Shown in pieces: positions 10,388-22,258 of a stretch of 64,000 bases of DNA. The stretch covers positions 5,870,001 to 5,934,000 of the forward strand of contig JBAIAC010000001.1 in assembly GCA_037349315.1 (NCBI GenBank), given 5' to 3'. This DNA comes from Chelydra serpentina. Its lineage: Eukaryota; Chordata; Testudines; Chelydridae. Below the pieces are notes generated by a model. The model ran no database searches, was not told the DNA's origin, and saw only the letters and a program-made list of their open reading frames with translations. Both the position numbers and the translations under genes were made by a program. Position 1 is the first letter of the stretch. Every line of letters begins with the position of its first letter.

Positions 10388-11065
10388 ATTATAGATTGAT
10401 CAAATTACCCTGTAATCTTCTCTTAAATAAACTAATAAAATCAGCTCCTTGAATCTTTCTTTATAAATAAATGTTTTCCAGTCTGTTAATCATTCTTGTA
10501 GCTCTTCTGTGAATTCTCTCCAGTTTATCAACATCCTTTAAAAAATGTGCACACCAGAACTGGACACCGTATTCTAGTAAAGGTCTCAGCAGTGCCAAAT
10601 AAAGGGGTGATATTACCCCTCTACTCTTACGTTACATTCCAGTTTATACGTCCAAGAATCACATTAGTCTTTCCGGCTACAGTGTCATACTAGGAGCTCA
10701 TGTTCAACCATTCCATTATTTTACCTGGGACTGATGTCAGGCAGACACATTTTTCTGTTCAAATTCTTCTCCCCAGCTAGTTTGGCTCATAATTGTTTTC
10801 AGTTTTGTGAAACTGGCCCTTCTAAAGCAACAAGTATATATAAACTGGTTTGAACTTTTTTTCTGTTTGCATACAACTGTAATTAAGTCATGATCACTTG
10901 CTCCTAAGCAACTACTAATTTTAGTTCTTTGATCGGTTCCTCTTTATGTGTCAAGATGAAGTCTAATATAAATTTCCCCAAGTTCAATGCAACTCTGACT
11001 TAGGAAATTGTCATCTATACATTTTTAGAAACTGACAGCCAGAGACCTCCAGCATATATCACTCA

Positions 11066-11362
11066 GGGTACGTCTATACTATCCGCCAAATCAGCGGGTA
11101 GTAATCGATCTATCGGGGATCGATTTATCGTGTCTCATCTAGACGCGATAAATCGATTCCAGAAGTGCTCCCCGTCGACTCCGGAAGTCCTGCTCCGCGA
11201 GAGGAGGAAGCACAGTCAACAGGGGAGCGAGCCTGCACCACGTGGACCCGATGTAAGTACTTTTACTTTCGATCTAGGAAATGTCGACTTCAGCTACGCT
11301 ATTCTCGTAGCTGAAGTTGCGTATCCTAGATCGATCCCCTCCTTCCCAGTGTAGACCAGCCC
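11066..11362 (+). mobile_element. Harbinger-like MITE, copy 2 (TCA target duplication)
   Basis: It begins GGGTACGTCTATACTA and ends AGTGTAGACCAGCC, flanked by TCA at 11063-11065 and 11363-11365. The hairpin GACTTCAGCTACG / CGTAGCTGAAGT lies at about 11286-11317. Orientation is opposite to the copy at 958. It inserted into the older CR1. Confidence 0.78.
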
Positions 11363-12898
11363 TCAGACTGAACTCCCCCATGATAGCAGCTTTTCCCGCT
11401 CCCTATATATTACAGATAGGTGCTCAAGGAGTTCATCATCCTATTTGTCAGTGTGATTTGGTGGTCTGTAGCAAATACCAACTAGTAGCCCATGTTGTGC
11501 TTTAGCTGTTAGGACATTGATCCATAAAGCATTCAAGATCATTTTCTTCCAAGTTGTCAGTGACTCAGAAGCAGGTAAAGCCATTTTTTGATAGAGTGCC
11601 ACTATTCCTCCCATCTTGCCCAATCAATCCTTCCTACATAGGTTATAACCATTATTTTTAACATTCTAATCGTGCAAATCTTCCCACCGGTTTGAGTTAT
11701 GCCAGCTATGTTGCATATATGCTACTATATGAGCAATTCCAATACCTCTTGTTTATTACCCAGGCTTCTAACATTGGTATATAGGTCATTAAATAATTTC
11801 TTATCTTCACATCCCTTGGTGCCTTGATTACTTTTGTTCTCCACACCATGATTTAGCTCTAAATGAGAGTTCATTTCTTCCCTCTTTGCAATGCCCTTTT
11901 GTTGTTAGTTTAACACTCTACTTGTTTGCCTTTGTTCACAGAAAGGCTTACACATATGGAACAGGCCTCCATGTCATGTTTTCACCTACTCAAGCATTAC
12001 CCATCTGTTAAAGAGTGACTGGCTTTGAAAGAGTAATCACTGTTCTCCGCTGTGCCAACAGCTAATGCTAAGCCATGTTATCCATTGGCCAGTAAGAATG
12101 GGGGTGAGACTAAATGTCTCATTTTTGAAAGCAGGAAAAGATCATGTAAATTTTATTCAGGATTTTACATCTGGTAATGTGGTTTAGGATTAGCCATTGA
12201 GACCTTGGCATTTCAGCAGAACATTGATCATTCTTCCAATGATGCTACACATGCATTTATTAAGGGTTCCAATGCTACTGTAAGTAAATATTTCTCTTGT
12301 TAAATAACATTAATTATCTTAACACACACAAAAGATGTCACATTTTACAAGACAACAAATATCAATACAATCTATTGTTACCCTAACAACTTTTTGGAGA
12401 CAACATATTTTATTTATATCTATATCCAGATATCTTACCAGAAACTGAATATGTAGAATCATAGTTCTAATTTTATCTATTTTAATCAAGTTTGCTTTCA
12501 GCCCAGATTAAACATATGACAATCGTACTCTATGCCTGATGAATATTTATTTGAACCATTCCCTATAAGCAATTTTATGTGGATACATTCTCTTGCATAC
12601 GGATTTTGAAATAGAAGATGGACAATGGGCCAATCATGCCAATGATTTTTTTAAAAGAAAAACTAGCCATTGAAAGCAATGGGGAGCTTTGAATAGAAAC
12701 CACAAGCACCCCATGATTACATAGCTCACAAATGAAAATATTACTTTGTAGGAGCAGTATGATTCACCCATAGGGCCACTGAACCGAAACCTCCGGGAAG
12801 TGTTATATGCCACTTGGTATTTATATCACAAGTCCTGGTGACCATATTATAGCACAGGTCAACAGCATATTCCCAAATGAGCATAGTCATCTGACACT

Positions 12899-12948
12899 GG
12901 AGAGAGAGAGCGGGGAGGGGGGGAGGGAGAGGGAGAGGGAGAGAGGAG
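12899..12948. repeat. GA/GGGAGA simple repeat
   Basis: A purine run of GAGAGA followed by GGGAGGGAGAGGGAGAGG units. Low-complexity microsatellite. Confidence 0.85.
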
Positions 12949-13099
12949 GTTAGGAAAGATGCTATGGAGATGGCACCCCTCTCTCTGTGCCTCTAACTGA
13001 TTTTCATCCTCTGTAAGTGAGGAGATTCCCTTCGCCTTCAATGGGCTATGGATCAGGTCCTCTGTCCCTAATATTTGAGGTTAACATTTCAATTAAGGT

Positions 13100-13205
13100 C
13101 ATGAGTCACCAAAACACTTACGTACTTGCCTAACTTTATGCACATGAGTAATCCCCTGCTTAAGTTAGACATGTGCTTAAATTGCTTTGCTAGGTCCTGT
13201 ATCAG
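13100..13205. repeat. Dispersed palindromic repeat (TGCTTAA family)
   Basis: Imperfect inverted halves built on CACATGAGTAATCC and GACATGTGCTTAAATTGC. The block at 47998-48112 has the same order of motifs (CACTTAAGAACATGCTTAAC ... CACATGCTTAAATAC). Class unknown. Confidence 0.45.
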
Positions 13206-14120
13206 AGCCTAAGTCAATAATGAATGAGGTACAGCAAAGAACACATCTCTGCCACTGCTGTATGTTAGCTGGTGAGTCTGGAATAACAAAAACCACAGTC
13301 TCTGTTCATGCTATCAACAGGAAGGTTACTTCCACACCAAAAAAAAATTCAGTTCAATAAATCTTACATTTCACAGGAAATGTGTGAAAATTAACCTAAA
13401 ACCAGATAATCCACAATGTTTTTTCCCCTGCAGCTTTACAAGAGAGTGTCCTTAAGTATAATCCATGAGACCACACACTCCCAGCCACTTTCCAGCCCTG
13501 ATGGTCATGAACGTCAAACTAGATTTATAATATTTGTTTATTTTATCTTGCTAGTAGCTAATGGAAAGGGCTGCTAAATATCTTAGTGTTAGTCACAAAC
13601 AGCACACATCAGTTGAGATGTGATATACAAAACTTGTCCTTTTTAGATCCTTACACAAGTAATTTACTAGACACAAAACACAACATCAAAATGCTATACT
13701 CATTAACCATGTTACTCAGTTTCCCATGTTTTATTACATACTCTACTATTTCCCGTTAGATAAACTTATATCCTTTACAGTCTTTATGCAAAGCTGAAAG
13801 TCGACAATCAATTTAATAGTGCACCGTCAAATCACTAAGCATTTATTATGTCCCTCGGTTTTGGTAGTCCATTGCCCTTTCAAGTTATAGTAGAGGATAA
13901 GCCAATGCCCAGTTACACGCACAGCACAGAAAATACCTTGAACATAGGGATGCGTGGTGCTTTGGACCTTGGTCAATATATTTTGTGTGACACTGAAGGT
14001 TTCATGCTCTCTTTTGGCAATCTCACAGTGCAGGAAGGAAACAGAATTAGTATTTGAAAGTGAAATTGCAATTAAAAGTACATTCATCATTAAAGGAATA
14101 GGTGCATGATTTATTTACAG

Positions 14121-14236
14121 GAAGTCACAACCTAAAACCATAATAAAATTTGTATGTGCACCCACTGTACATTCCAAAGCTCAGGTCATTAGTAAGTTAT
14201 GGCCAATTTCCATTTTTTGAAATGTTGCTGCCAGTG
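14121..14236. repeat. 115-bp duplicated segment, left copy
   Basis: It matches 15418-15537 at roughly 90% identity by eye, both beginning near GAAGTCA and ending GCTGCCAGTGAAGG. The left copy runs directly into the 5'-truncated CR1 at 14237. Confidence 0.82.
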
Positions 14237-14657
14237 AAGGGGGAGGTCTAGATTAGAAATTAGGAAACACTATTTCACTAGGAGGGTGGCGAAGCACTGG
14301 AGTGGGTTACCTAGGGAGGTGGTGGAATCTCCATCCTTAGAGGTTTTTAAGGCCCGGCTTGACAAAGCCATGGCTGGGATGATTTAGTTGGTGTTGGTCC
14401 TGCATTGAGTAGGGGATTGGACTAGATCATAGAATCATAGAATATCAGGGTTGGAAGGGACCTTAGTAGGTCATCTAGTCCAACCCCCTGCTCAAAGCAG
14501 GACTAATCCCCAATTTTTGCCCCAGATCCCCAAACGGCCCCCTCAAGGATTGAACGCACAACCTTGGGTTTAGCAGGCCAATGCTCAAACCACTGAGCTA
14601 TCCCTCCCCCCCTCCTGAGGTCTCTTCCAACCCCAATCTTCTATGATTCTACGATTA
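14237..14657 (+). mobile_element. CR1 3' end, 5'-truncated, with nested SINE
   Basis: It begins GGGGGAGGTCTAGATTAG, matching the last part of CR1 ORF2 (compare 61506 onward), and runs through the stop and 3' UTR. It is interrupted at 14428-14610 and resumes CCTCCTGAGGTCTCTTCC, ending in diverged octamers (TCTATGATTCTACGATTAT). Typical of a CR1 insertion truncated during target-primed reverse transcription. Confidence 0.9.
14428..14610 (-). mobile_element. tRNA-derived SINE with CR1-like 3' tail
   Basis: On the minus strand a tRNA-like head has an A-box-like TAGCTCAGTGG (14590-14600) and a B-box-like GCGTTCAATCC (14547-14557). A short body follows, then a tail GAGCAGGGGGTTGGACTAGA ending in TTCTATGATTCTATG. 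The tail is nearly the same as the last ~90 bases of the CR1 at 57780-61749. Tortoise/cryptodiran SINEs are known to share such a tail with turtle CR1, which supplies the reverse transcriptase. The head is the RNA polymerase III promoter region. It sits inside an older CR1 tail in antisense orientation. Confidence 0.88.
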
Positions 14658-15045
14658 TATGTAGGGATTTTACTTGTTCCATAGATATACCTTTATATTT
14701 AAAATGGGGAAAATTGATAATATCTCTAGAACTGGAATTAGTTTCTTCAAGTGTACTTGCTGAATTTAAGGTTAACCTAAAGGTATTCACATAATACTCA
14801 TCTGCTTCTGCTCTTTTCCTCCTTAGGAGTTTCTCCAGTAGCATTAGTTCTGAAAATTACATATTGGATTTCTAGGTTTAATGAGATATGTGATGTGCTC
14901 TTTACACTGATGATAGTTTGTTTTATTTGTAAATAGCTAATGGACTCTCTTAGCATTATTTTTACCCTTTACTTTCTATGTACATTTGAAGCATCACCTC
15001 ACGTGCTTGAAAACTACCAATTTTAGAAAGCAATATCATACATTT
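14658..15045. other. No recognisable feature
   Basis: AT-rich sequence between the CR1/SINE complex and the next CR1 fragment. No gene seen. Confidence 0.5.
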
Positions 15046-15228
15046 GAAATACTCTCTTCAATTTGTTCACATCCTTTCTGTAGTGGGGGGCCCAAAACTG
15101 GATGCAATACTCCAGTGGCCTCACCAGTGCCGAATAGAGGGGAATAATCACTTCCCTCAACCAGCTGGCAATGTTCCTACTAATACAGCCCAATATGCCA
15201 TTAGCCTTCTTGGCAACAAGATATGTCT
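15046..15228 (-). mobile_element. CR1 internal fragment
   Basis: The minus strand encodes [20 protein letters not shown] and [14 protein letters not shown], the same segment of ORF2 as 61110-61270. Both ends are abrupt and no 3' tail is present. Confidence 0.85.
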
Positions 15229-15416
15229 TTTCTCTAATCAGAGGTGTGATTGCAACATGTGTAGAACAGCAGCAGCAGTGAAGCCATGACAGTAAGGACT
15301 GTGCAAGCCCAACTAGGACACCTTTCAAGCAGCTAGATTGGGCAGCTGCAGCTTCACTGCTATTTTTATACTCAAGCTAGCTATATCAAAGCTAGCTCAG
15401 GTATGTCTACAGATGC
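15229..15416 (-). mobile_element. MITE-like fragment ending in TGTAGACATACC
   Basis: Read in reverse it starts TGTAGACATACCTGAGCTAG and contains AAAAATAGCAGTGAAGCTGC. The copy near 28500-28775 shares the terminus GTGTAGACATAC and a matching internal AAAAATAGCA motif. It is probably one end of a Harbinger-like non-autonomous element. Confidence 0.5.
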
Positions 15417-15417
15417 T

Positions 15418-15537
15418 GAAGTCATAACCTAAAACCATAATAAAGTTTTTAAGTGCACCCACTGTACATCCAAAGATCAGGTTATTAGTAAGTTATGGCT
15501 AATTTCCATTTTTTGAAATTTTGCTGCCAGTGAAGGT
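15418..15537. repeat. 115-bp duplicated segment, right copy
   Basis: See 14121-14236. It begins immediately after the MITE-like end and continues into unrelated DNA after 15537. Confidence 0.82.
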
Positions 15538-17829
15538 AACTATTGAATGCAATATCAGAGCATGATGGCCAATTATTGTTGGTGCAACACAGAAGCACTT
15601 CTTTTGGACAGAGATAGGTGCAAGGTGCAACATTGGGATCAGGTTTCAGATTCTGAATATATCCAAAATTCATGGAGCTCTGAAGTTTTGATCCTGCTCG
15701 CTCTAACTTTGGAGAAACCACTCACAATAAGCACCCATGTGGAGTCAAAGGGCCAAATTTTCCTCTCAGTTTCATACTTGTAAGTCTAGAATGACTCTAC
15801 TGAAGTGTGAAGTTGATGGGAATTTTGTCATTGCCTTTTAGTGGGCAACATGATCAGGCTCTAACACTGGCATAACTGAACAGCAATCAGCCCATATTGG
15901 ATAGTCAGAACACTTCATTGGCTCAGAGAAGCTCAAAAATACCCACAATTTTCCAGAATGCGACTTTTCCAAATTTGCCCATCTAAAAAAACAGATGAAA
16001 TCAATGTACTATAGTATTTCTTACTAGCACCTCGCAGAAACCCACATACACATAGTATGCAGTGGGAAAAGATGATGCTATGAATGTGTACTTTCCCATG
16101 TGCTACTTCCATTCAGCCCAGAGAGAAAACAAATAGATACTGTAGTATCAGATGATACTTAGAAAGAATATGGTCGACTGAGCTAGGTTTGGTGTGGGCA
16201 TTAATTATTCTTTTAAGCTCTTACACACCTGATGTGAGAATCATGGTCTTAGATGATAGCTTGCCATCCAATATTTGAAATTATTTTTTCCTATTATTTT
16301 TGCCTAATCTTTCCAATACTTCTTTTATCTTCATCAACTGAGTTCAGGCTACAGAAAAGCAAACAGAACTCTGCAAAGATTGGGAAGAAAAGAGAAGACT
16401 GAAAAAGTAACTGAAACATGGGAAAGTTTGCTGTCATTTGATTGAATCAAAATGAAATTAGTATTCTCTGTGAATGCAAATGAATGCTTTGCAGCCAGTG
16501 TGGTGCTAACCGTATAATTACATGTTCTCAGAGTGAAATAGATTGCAGTTATCAATAACAGTCGGGGGAAAATGGCAATGATCAGGAAGCTTTGGTTGTC
16601 ATTTAATTGTTTCATTTGAAGCCTTCTTTACAGACAGAGTGACTAGAAAGATTTAGCCTTCTTCACTGCATCCTTTCCCTTTTTTCTCCATCCATCCCAT
16701 TTTGCAATTGGTTCTTGGACCTCCTCATACCTTTCTTTATTGCACTTCTGTTTCTCTTTCCTTTCTTCACTTCTTCACACTTACTTTGTTTCCTTCTACA
16801 CTTCTTACTTCTTCCCACCTTTTTCCAGCCTCATCCTTTGTTGCTTGCACTCTTCCTTTCCAACCCAATCTCAATCCTTTAGCTTCCTTTTGTTTTCCCT
16901 ATTGCCAGCTCTTTCAAAGAATACATTCTCTCTTTGACTTGGCCTGGGCACATAAGGAATACTTGTTCCCTAGTAGCTGGGATTCCCTGAAGTGCTCACT
17001 CTTTTCCAGAGAGAGTGTTTCATAAACATAAGGCAGCTACACTGCAGGTACCTAATAGCTAATGATCATCATGTGTAAATATTTATGAATAACTTCCATA
17101 AAGTCTCAATTGTTTGTGATATACAGAACATATGAAAACCACAGTTGGCATTTTCCTTTGCTTCAGGCAACAAGTCTCCTTCTTCTCAGTCTATTGAGAA
17201 TCAAACTGCAAGTTACATGCACAAAACGTACAACTAAAAGGAAGTTTCCTTTGAATTGAAAACTCTTCCATGACTAAAAGGATCTTACATTCAAAATGCT
17301 AAGATGAAGAGGAATTCTATGTATATCAAAATGAATGAGAAAACATACAGTAAAATGAGTTACTGTGGCTTGTAATAGCATTGGAATAAGTATTCTAACT
17401 AAAAGAATTTAAATGGAGTGTGTTTGACATGTGTTGCATAACTACAGCAATTTCCAAGAGGTTTTTTTGGTTCACTCCGCTTTCTGTTTGTCCAATGTAG
17501 ATAGTTAATGTCACATGCAGATTTTGCAACTTTTATAAAAAATATACAAATATAGACTAGTAAACTCTGCTGCAGTCAATGCTGCCACAGTGGCATAGAG
17601 CGGGATTTTCAGAAGTGCTCGTCATCAGCTTCTTTTTGCTCTCCTTGAAATAAATGTAAGTTTTACAAAAGCCCTGCTGACTAATTCACAGATTAAAGAG
17701 CATTGCAAAAGAAGCAATGGAAAAGAGAGAACAAAAACACTAAAGAACAGAGGATGGTTTCCCTTTTCTTTCTCTCATAAGAGACAGAAGAATACAGGGA
17801 AGATTGCAGTTCATTCAACAAAACCTAAG
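15538..17829. other. No recognisable gene; pyrimidine-rich tract
   Basis: Mainly unassigned AT-rich DNA. Bases 16650-16930 are strongly C/T-rich on the plus strand, giving long but low-complexity open frames. No convincing protein. Confidence 0.5.
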
Positions 17830-18020
17830 AATGGAGCCACACAGCCTACCCGAGCCCCATGTTGTACAAAATGCATCAGCACATCTGATCAACAAGATAG
17901 GTAGCTGTGAACACATCATGCTGGCATACTCTATGCTCTGCGCTGGCTCCCCACTGAATACAGAGTCCAGTTCAGAGTCTTTACCTTGATAATCAAAGCC
18001 CTGCGTGGAACTGACCTGAA
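17830..18020 (+). mobile_element. L2-like LINE remnant
   Basis: The run TGTACAAAATGCATCAGC, CTCTGCGCTGGCTCCCCACT and TCAAAGCCCTGCGTGG follows the C-terminal ORF2 region of L2-type LINEs (VQNAAARL ... LHWLPV ... FKALRG). Stops interrupt it. Old remnant. Confidence 0.6.
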
Positions 18021-20129
18021 AGATCCTCACTGGAACAATGCAATCATTGATCAACATGAGGGGCTCCTCAGTAAAACTGGTTGGGAATTTTTTGCTGGGG
18101 GTGGGGAGAGATGATTTATTGACACTGTTTGCAAAACAGGGTTGGTTTTGACAATTTCCTGACCAAAAAAAAAAGTCACGAAAAAAGTTTTGAACTCATC
18201 AAAAGGTTTTGTTTTGAAGCTTTCTAAAGAAAATTTCCATTTTTACAATTCAAAATTACTTTTCATTTAAAAATTTAAGCTAATTAGACTAAAAGGTTAA
18301 ATAAGAAAAAAGTCAAAGTTGAAACAAAATGTTTTGTTTGACCCAATACCTCAGCCTCCCACCCTCCGACGCCCCCCCCCCCCCAAAAAAATTGGTTTTT
18401 TGGTTCATTAAAATTTTCAATATTATGGCTTTTCATTGTGATTCAGAATAGGAACGAAATTTGGACCTAATGAAAGTTATCATGGGAAGGAAAAACTGTC
18501 CCCCCATCACTCTACTGCTGAGAATTGAAAATAGATTTCATGAGGCAGATCTGCACTACGAACTCACTTCTGCAAGAGGAAAGCCACCCATGAAACTAAC
18601 CCCTTTAAGAAATAGATAGAAAATTAGTTACTTTGACCGGGGGAGGGATGTGTGCATAGAACTTGTTGTGGGACAGCTATGAACTAATCAGGCTATTTCT
18701 CCGGCAGGGTGGGAAGAAAGAGAGACACACTATTGTCATTTCTAGTTTACTGAATTGGGAAATATTTACACACTCTGGCGATAGCAGCTAGATAAATGTG
18801 GTCCACCTCTGCCTGCCTGTTCTTACCCACAGGCACGTGAAACAGATCATATGGAATAACGTTACCTCATTTTGACACTTGATCAGTGCACCACAGTGCA
18901 CCACAGATCACCACCTACATCCCAGTCAATGGGGGAAAGCTTCTTCCCCTGCTCTAGATTCAGTTGTAAATTCATCTTGGACAGTGATCACCATTGCTAT
19001 TTGTCTAATTCCATATATTTCCAGGTTACCACCAATATCCAAATAATTGTCCTTTTCCCCTCACATTGAATTCAGGTCAGGTGAATACTGACAGCATCTC
19101 ATATACGGTAGGCAGAGCCTTCATGAGTTGATTAGGTCAATTATGAAACCCTCCTCTCTATCCAATGGTTTGTGATGATTTCCCCCTCCTACCTGTAAAC
19201 TGAACAACCACAGTAAAATCCACTATATCCAGGCTACCTCCCCTAGTGAAAAGCGGAACTTTTTTCTTCACATTTTAGAATTAAATGATTTTTAAAATCT
19301 CTTTTAGAAATCCCATCTCTTTTTGGTCAGAAAAATTATCCTTCATATTTGCAGATAGCATTCTGAAGTCAAAAACAAGAAATAAGTTCTCACGTTTGAA
19401 AGCAATGATGGAAAGGGTAAAGAGGTGGTTAGAAAAAAAATCAGAAGATCTTGTTTGTATCAGATTTCTCCTCATGAATGCTCACAGTTACAGCTGAAAA
19501 TAAGTTTCCCCATAAAGGAAAAGGTAATTAATTCAAAATGAAAGATACACCAGCCCATACATAAAACATGCTACAGTAGTAATGGTCCAAATCACTGCAT
19601 CATACAATTATAATACTATAGTGTTCTGTGTGTTTTCTTTTTTAATAATGGAGGTTGCTTCATTGCATCTAATGTATCGGTCCTTTTGACTGCAAACAGT
19701 AGAATACACTAGCTAAAGCATTTAAAAATTTCGTTAAAGGAGTTTAATTTGTTTCCGATAAAAAGAACAGCATTTAAAGATCTTAAAAGGAGACACTTAA
19801 CAGTTTTCAGTCTAAAATGTAATGGGCAATTAGATGGTCAAGTAGGCAGCAGGAAGTGGGTATGCTTCTGCTCAAGTAGCCCTGGTGAATGACATGCAGT
19901 AACTGTTATCTACAGCTTTTATGGTGTTATCCTAGAATAACTCAGTTAAAATGGATTGCCATTGGCAAGTCATGACAGCAAAGAAGCCTGCCTGACATAT
20001 TTTATGTATGGATGACATCACCTCTATGGATAACAGTCTTTACCATCAATCAAAATTATAGTACATAAATAACAGTACTAAACACTCAGACATTCATAAA
20101 GGGCAAGTAGATAGTAATGAATATAAATT
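18021..20129. other. No recognisable feature
   Basis: AT-rich DNA. It includes a C-run followed by an A-run near 18372-18390 and short tandem GTGCACCACA units near 18885-18905. No gene or family recognised. Confidence 0.5.
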
Positions 20130-20660
20130 AGAAGCTAGGAATTGTAGACAATTCTGCAAGGCAGTTGACCTGCCACTGAATGACATTTTAATTAATGACT
20201 AGAACACTACAAAAATCAACATAGTATATGTTAAATAGATTAAAAACTGGTTAACTACTAGGTCTCAAAATGTAATTGTGAAAGAAGAATCACCATCTAG
20301 CAGGAGTGTTTCTAGTGAGGTCCTACAGGATCAGTTCTTGGTCCTATGCTACTTACTATTTTTATCCATGGGCTGGAAGAAAGAAAACCAATTACTGATA
20401 AGGTTTACAGGCAGCACAAAGTTTGAGGGAGTGGTAAATAACGAAGAGGACATGGCACTGATACAGAGTAATCTGGATTGCCTGATAAACTGAGACTAAG
20501 CAAAAAATATGAGTTTCAATACAACCAAATGTGAAGTCCTACATCTAGGAACAAAGAATGTGACTCTACTTACAGAATGGTGGACCTGTACCAAGAAGCA
20601 GTGACTCAAAGAGATTTGGGGGTCATGATGGATAATCAGCAAACGTGAGCTCTCAAAGTA
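20130..20660 (+). mobile_element. Old CR1/L3-like LINE remnant, reverse-transcriptase region
   Basis: Degenerate peptides keep the order of the CR1 ORF2 reverse transcriptase. VLQDQFLVLCYLLF stands in the place of VPQGSVLGPxLF, then TGSTKFEGVVNNEEDMALIQ in the place of the DDTKLGG...RD.IQ stretch, then the region equal to CRALHLG and SAEKDLGV. Several stops. Much older than the other CR1 copies. Confidence 0.65.
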
Positions 20661-22121
20661 ACAGAGCCTTTCACTGATGTGCATAGCTACGCATCACCGA
20701 GTAGATGCAGCCTGGTTTTCACTGCAGCATATAGCTACATATACCCTACATGTCACCACAAGTGCATGTAACCTAATTGTATGCTATATCCCTTGTCCCA
20801 AACCCTCATTTTGTTGGTTTAAATTGTAACCTTTTTGTGGCAGGTTCTGTCACACAATGGTGCACCTGAATATATATAATTAATAAAATTAGAAGACACT
20901 AATTACACAGAAGACAGTTTCTCACCCTCAAATCAGGAGGGATTAGAGGTGTAACACAACAGAGGACATTTCCTGGTTCTGAGAGATGTCAAGATCTATG
21001 GATTTGGTTCTCCTCCCACTTACACCACCATACCAGAAGTCAGAGGGTATTAGCACAGGGTTACTCCTGATTTACACTGGTTTTAATGAGATAAGAATCA
21101 AGCCCAATGAGAGGAAATTAAATGGTCCTATGCCTCCATTTTGCATTTGGTCATTAGCAATATCCATTCTGCTTTATGAATGGTTTTAGAAGAGAATAGA
21201 TCCTGCAGTACTGACTCAATCAAAACCCTTTGAAATTAATAGAGATTTTGCCTGATTCAGGACTGCAGAATGTGTCTTATTTCAATCACATACTAAATAC
21301 TTTCTGCATGGTAATAGTTACAAATCACTTGCAAATGAGTGCAAGTTCTTATCCATGCCCAACTGGGATTAAACATTTTTTGCACAAAGTATTTTGGCCT
21401 GCTCCCCAACTAAAGGGGTTTGTCCTCAGTTGTTTTCTCCCCTCTAAAATAAAGGAAACCCTCAATTTTTAAGATGCAGCCACTGCAGACATTGAGAGCC
21501 CAGTACGTGAAACATAAACAAGATGTTTAATGTACCAAAATGGAACATTACCTTCTTCCCCAGTGTCTTTTTAATTGTTAAATTTAAAGTCTTTAGACTG
21601 AGTATCCATAAAATGTAATGAGCTCCTCAGCTGGGCTTCTGCTATGCTCCAATATATTCCTATATTTTTTAAAATGCAGCCATTTTTGTTTTGTGATATG
21701 TTGCACACTCACAGGTCCTTTATGCCCTGCATTCACTTTCCAATCCACAAAGGTGTCCTCATGTTATTACTGTACTGACTCAGCTGCAGAAAAATTAGCA
21801 CAGGGAAAAAAATGAGCTTTCCAAAATCTTTGTGGGATTGCTGTCAGAGCACTGAGCTGTTATTACTGTACAATTGACTTTGCTTAGTCTCTTTGGGACC
21901 AGTTCAGCCCTGAGCTGATACCAGGCCCAACACAGGAACAGAAAGAGAGAGAAAGAGAGAGAGAGATCACCTTCCTGAAGGCTGTTCTAATTTGCAGCCT
22001 AGCCAAAAGGACCCCTTTGGCCCAATGGGCATAGAAATCCCAGACATCCCCACTCCTTCAGCAAGCCCCTGCACACCCCAGATGTGCGTCCTGAAGGGGG
22101 TGGTGTAGAGCCAGCTTTGTC
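20661..22121. other. Mostly unrecognised DNA
   Basis: It includes a palindromic dispersed repeat at about 21010-21110 (ACTCCTGATTTACACTGG with a poor inverted partner) and a GA microsatellite at about 21938-21966. No gene seen. Confidence 0.5.
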
Positions 22122-22246
22122 ATAGAATCATAGAAGCTCAGGGTTGGCAGAGACCTCAGGAGGTCATCTAGTCCAACCCCTTGCTCAAAGCAGGACCAAC
22201 ACCAACTAAATCATCCTAGCCAGGGCTTTGTCAAGTCGCACCTGGC
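22122..22246 (-). mobile_element. CR1 3'-end fragment
   Basis: Reverse of the CR1 3' end: CATAGAATCATAGAAGCTCA at the left is the octamer tail, followed by the CCAACCCCTTGCTCAAAGCA block and the complement of the ORF2 end (GATGATTTAG). Truncated after about 120 bases. Confidence 0.9.
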
Positions 22247-22258
22247 AGGAAGGCCCCC

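Larger units (their letters stand above)
9968..12000 (-). mobile_element. Old CR1-like LINE, minus strand, with two later insertions
   Basis: From left to right this reads a CR1-type LINE backwards. The 3' region is at about 9968-10240, the ORF2 C-terminal region (CTGTGAATTCTCTCCAGTTT) at about 10477-10760, and the endonuclease-coding region at about 11370-11800. On the minus strand near 11441-11470 the peptide GICYRPPN is visible; this matches the GVSYRPPD block of the CR1 endonuclease at 57780-61749. Stops and frameshifts are frequent, so it is a dead, older subfamily. A hAT fragment (10243-10387) and a Harbinger-like MITE (11066-11362) interrupt it. The right limit is uncertain. Confidence 0.7.
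12001..14120. other. Mostly unrecognised DNA
   Basis: No gene seen. It contains a purine-rich simple repeat at 12899-12948 and a palindromic dispersed repeat at about 13100-13205. The rest shows no family I can name. Confidence 0.5.

Noticed and set aside
10230..10390. CpG-rich block as a promoter island
   Set aside because: It is the end of a hAT-like element embedded in an old CR1; no transcript evidence.
14540..14608. A functional tRNA gene
   Set aside because: The tRNA-like head lacks a convincing full cloverleaf and runs into a CR1-like tail, so it is a SINE.
16650..17025. Plus-strand open frames rich in Phe, Ser and Leu
   Set aside because: Produced by a pyrimidine-rich tract; no motif and no splice context.
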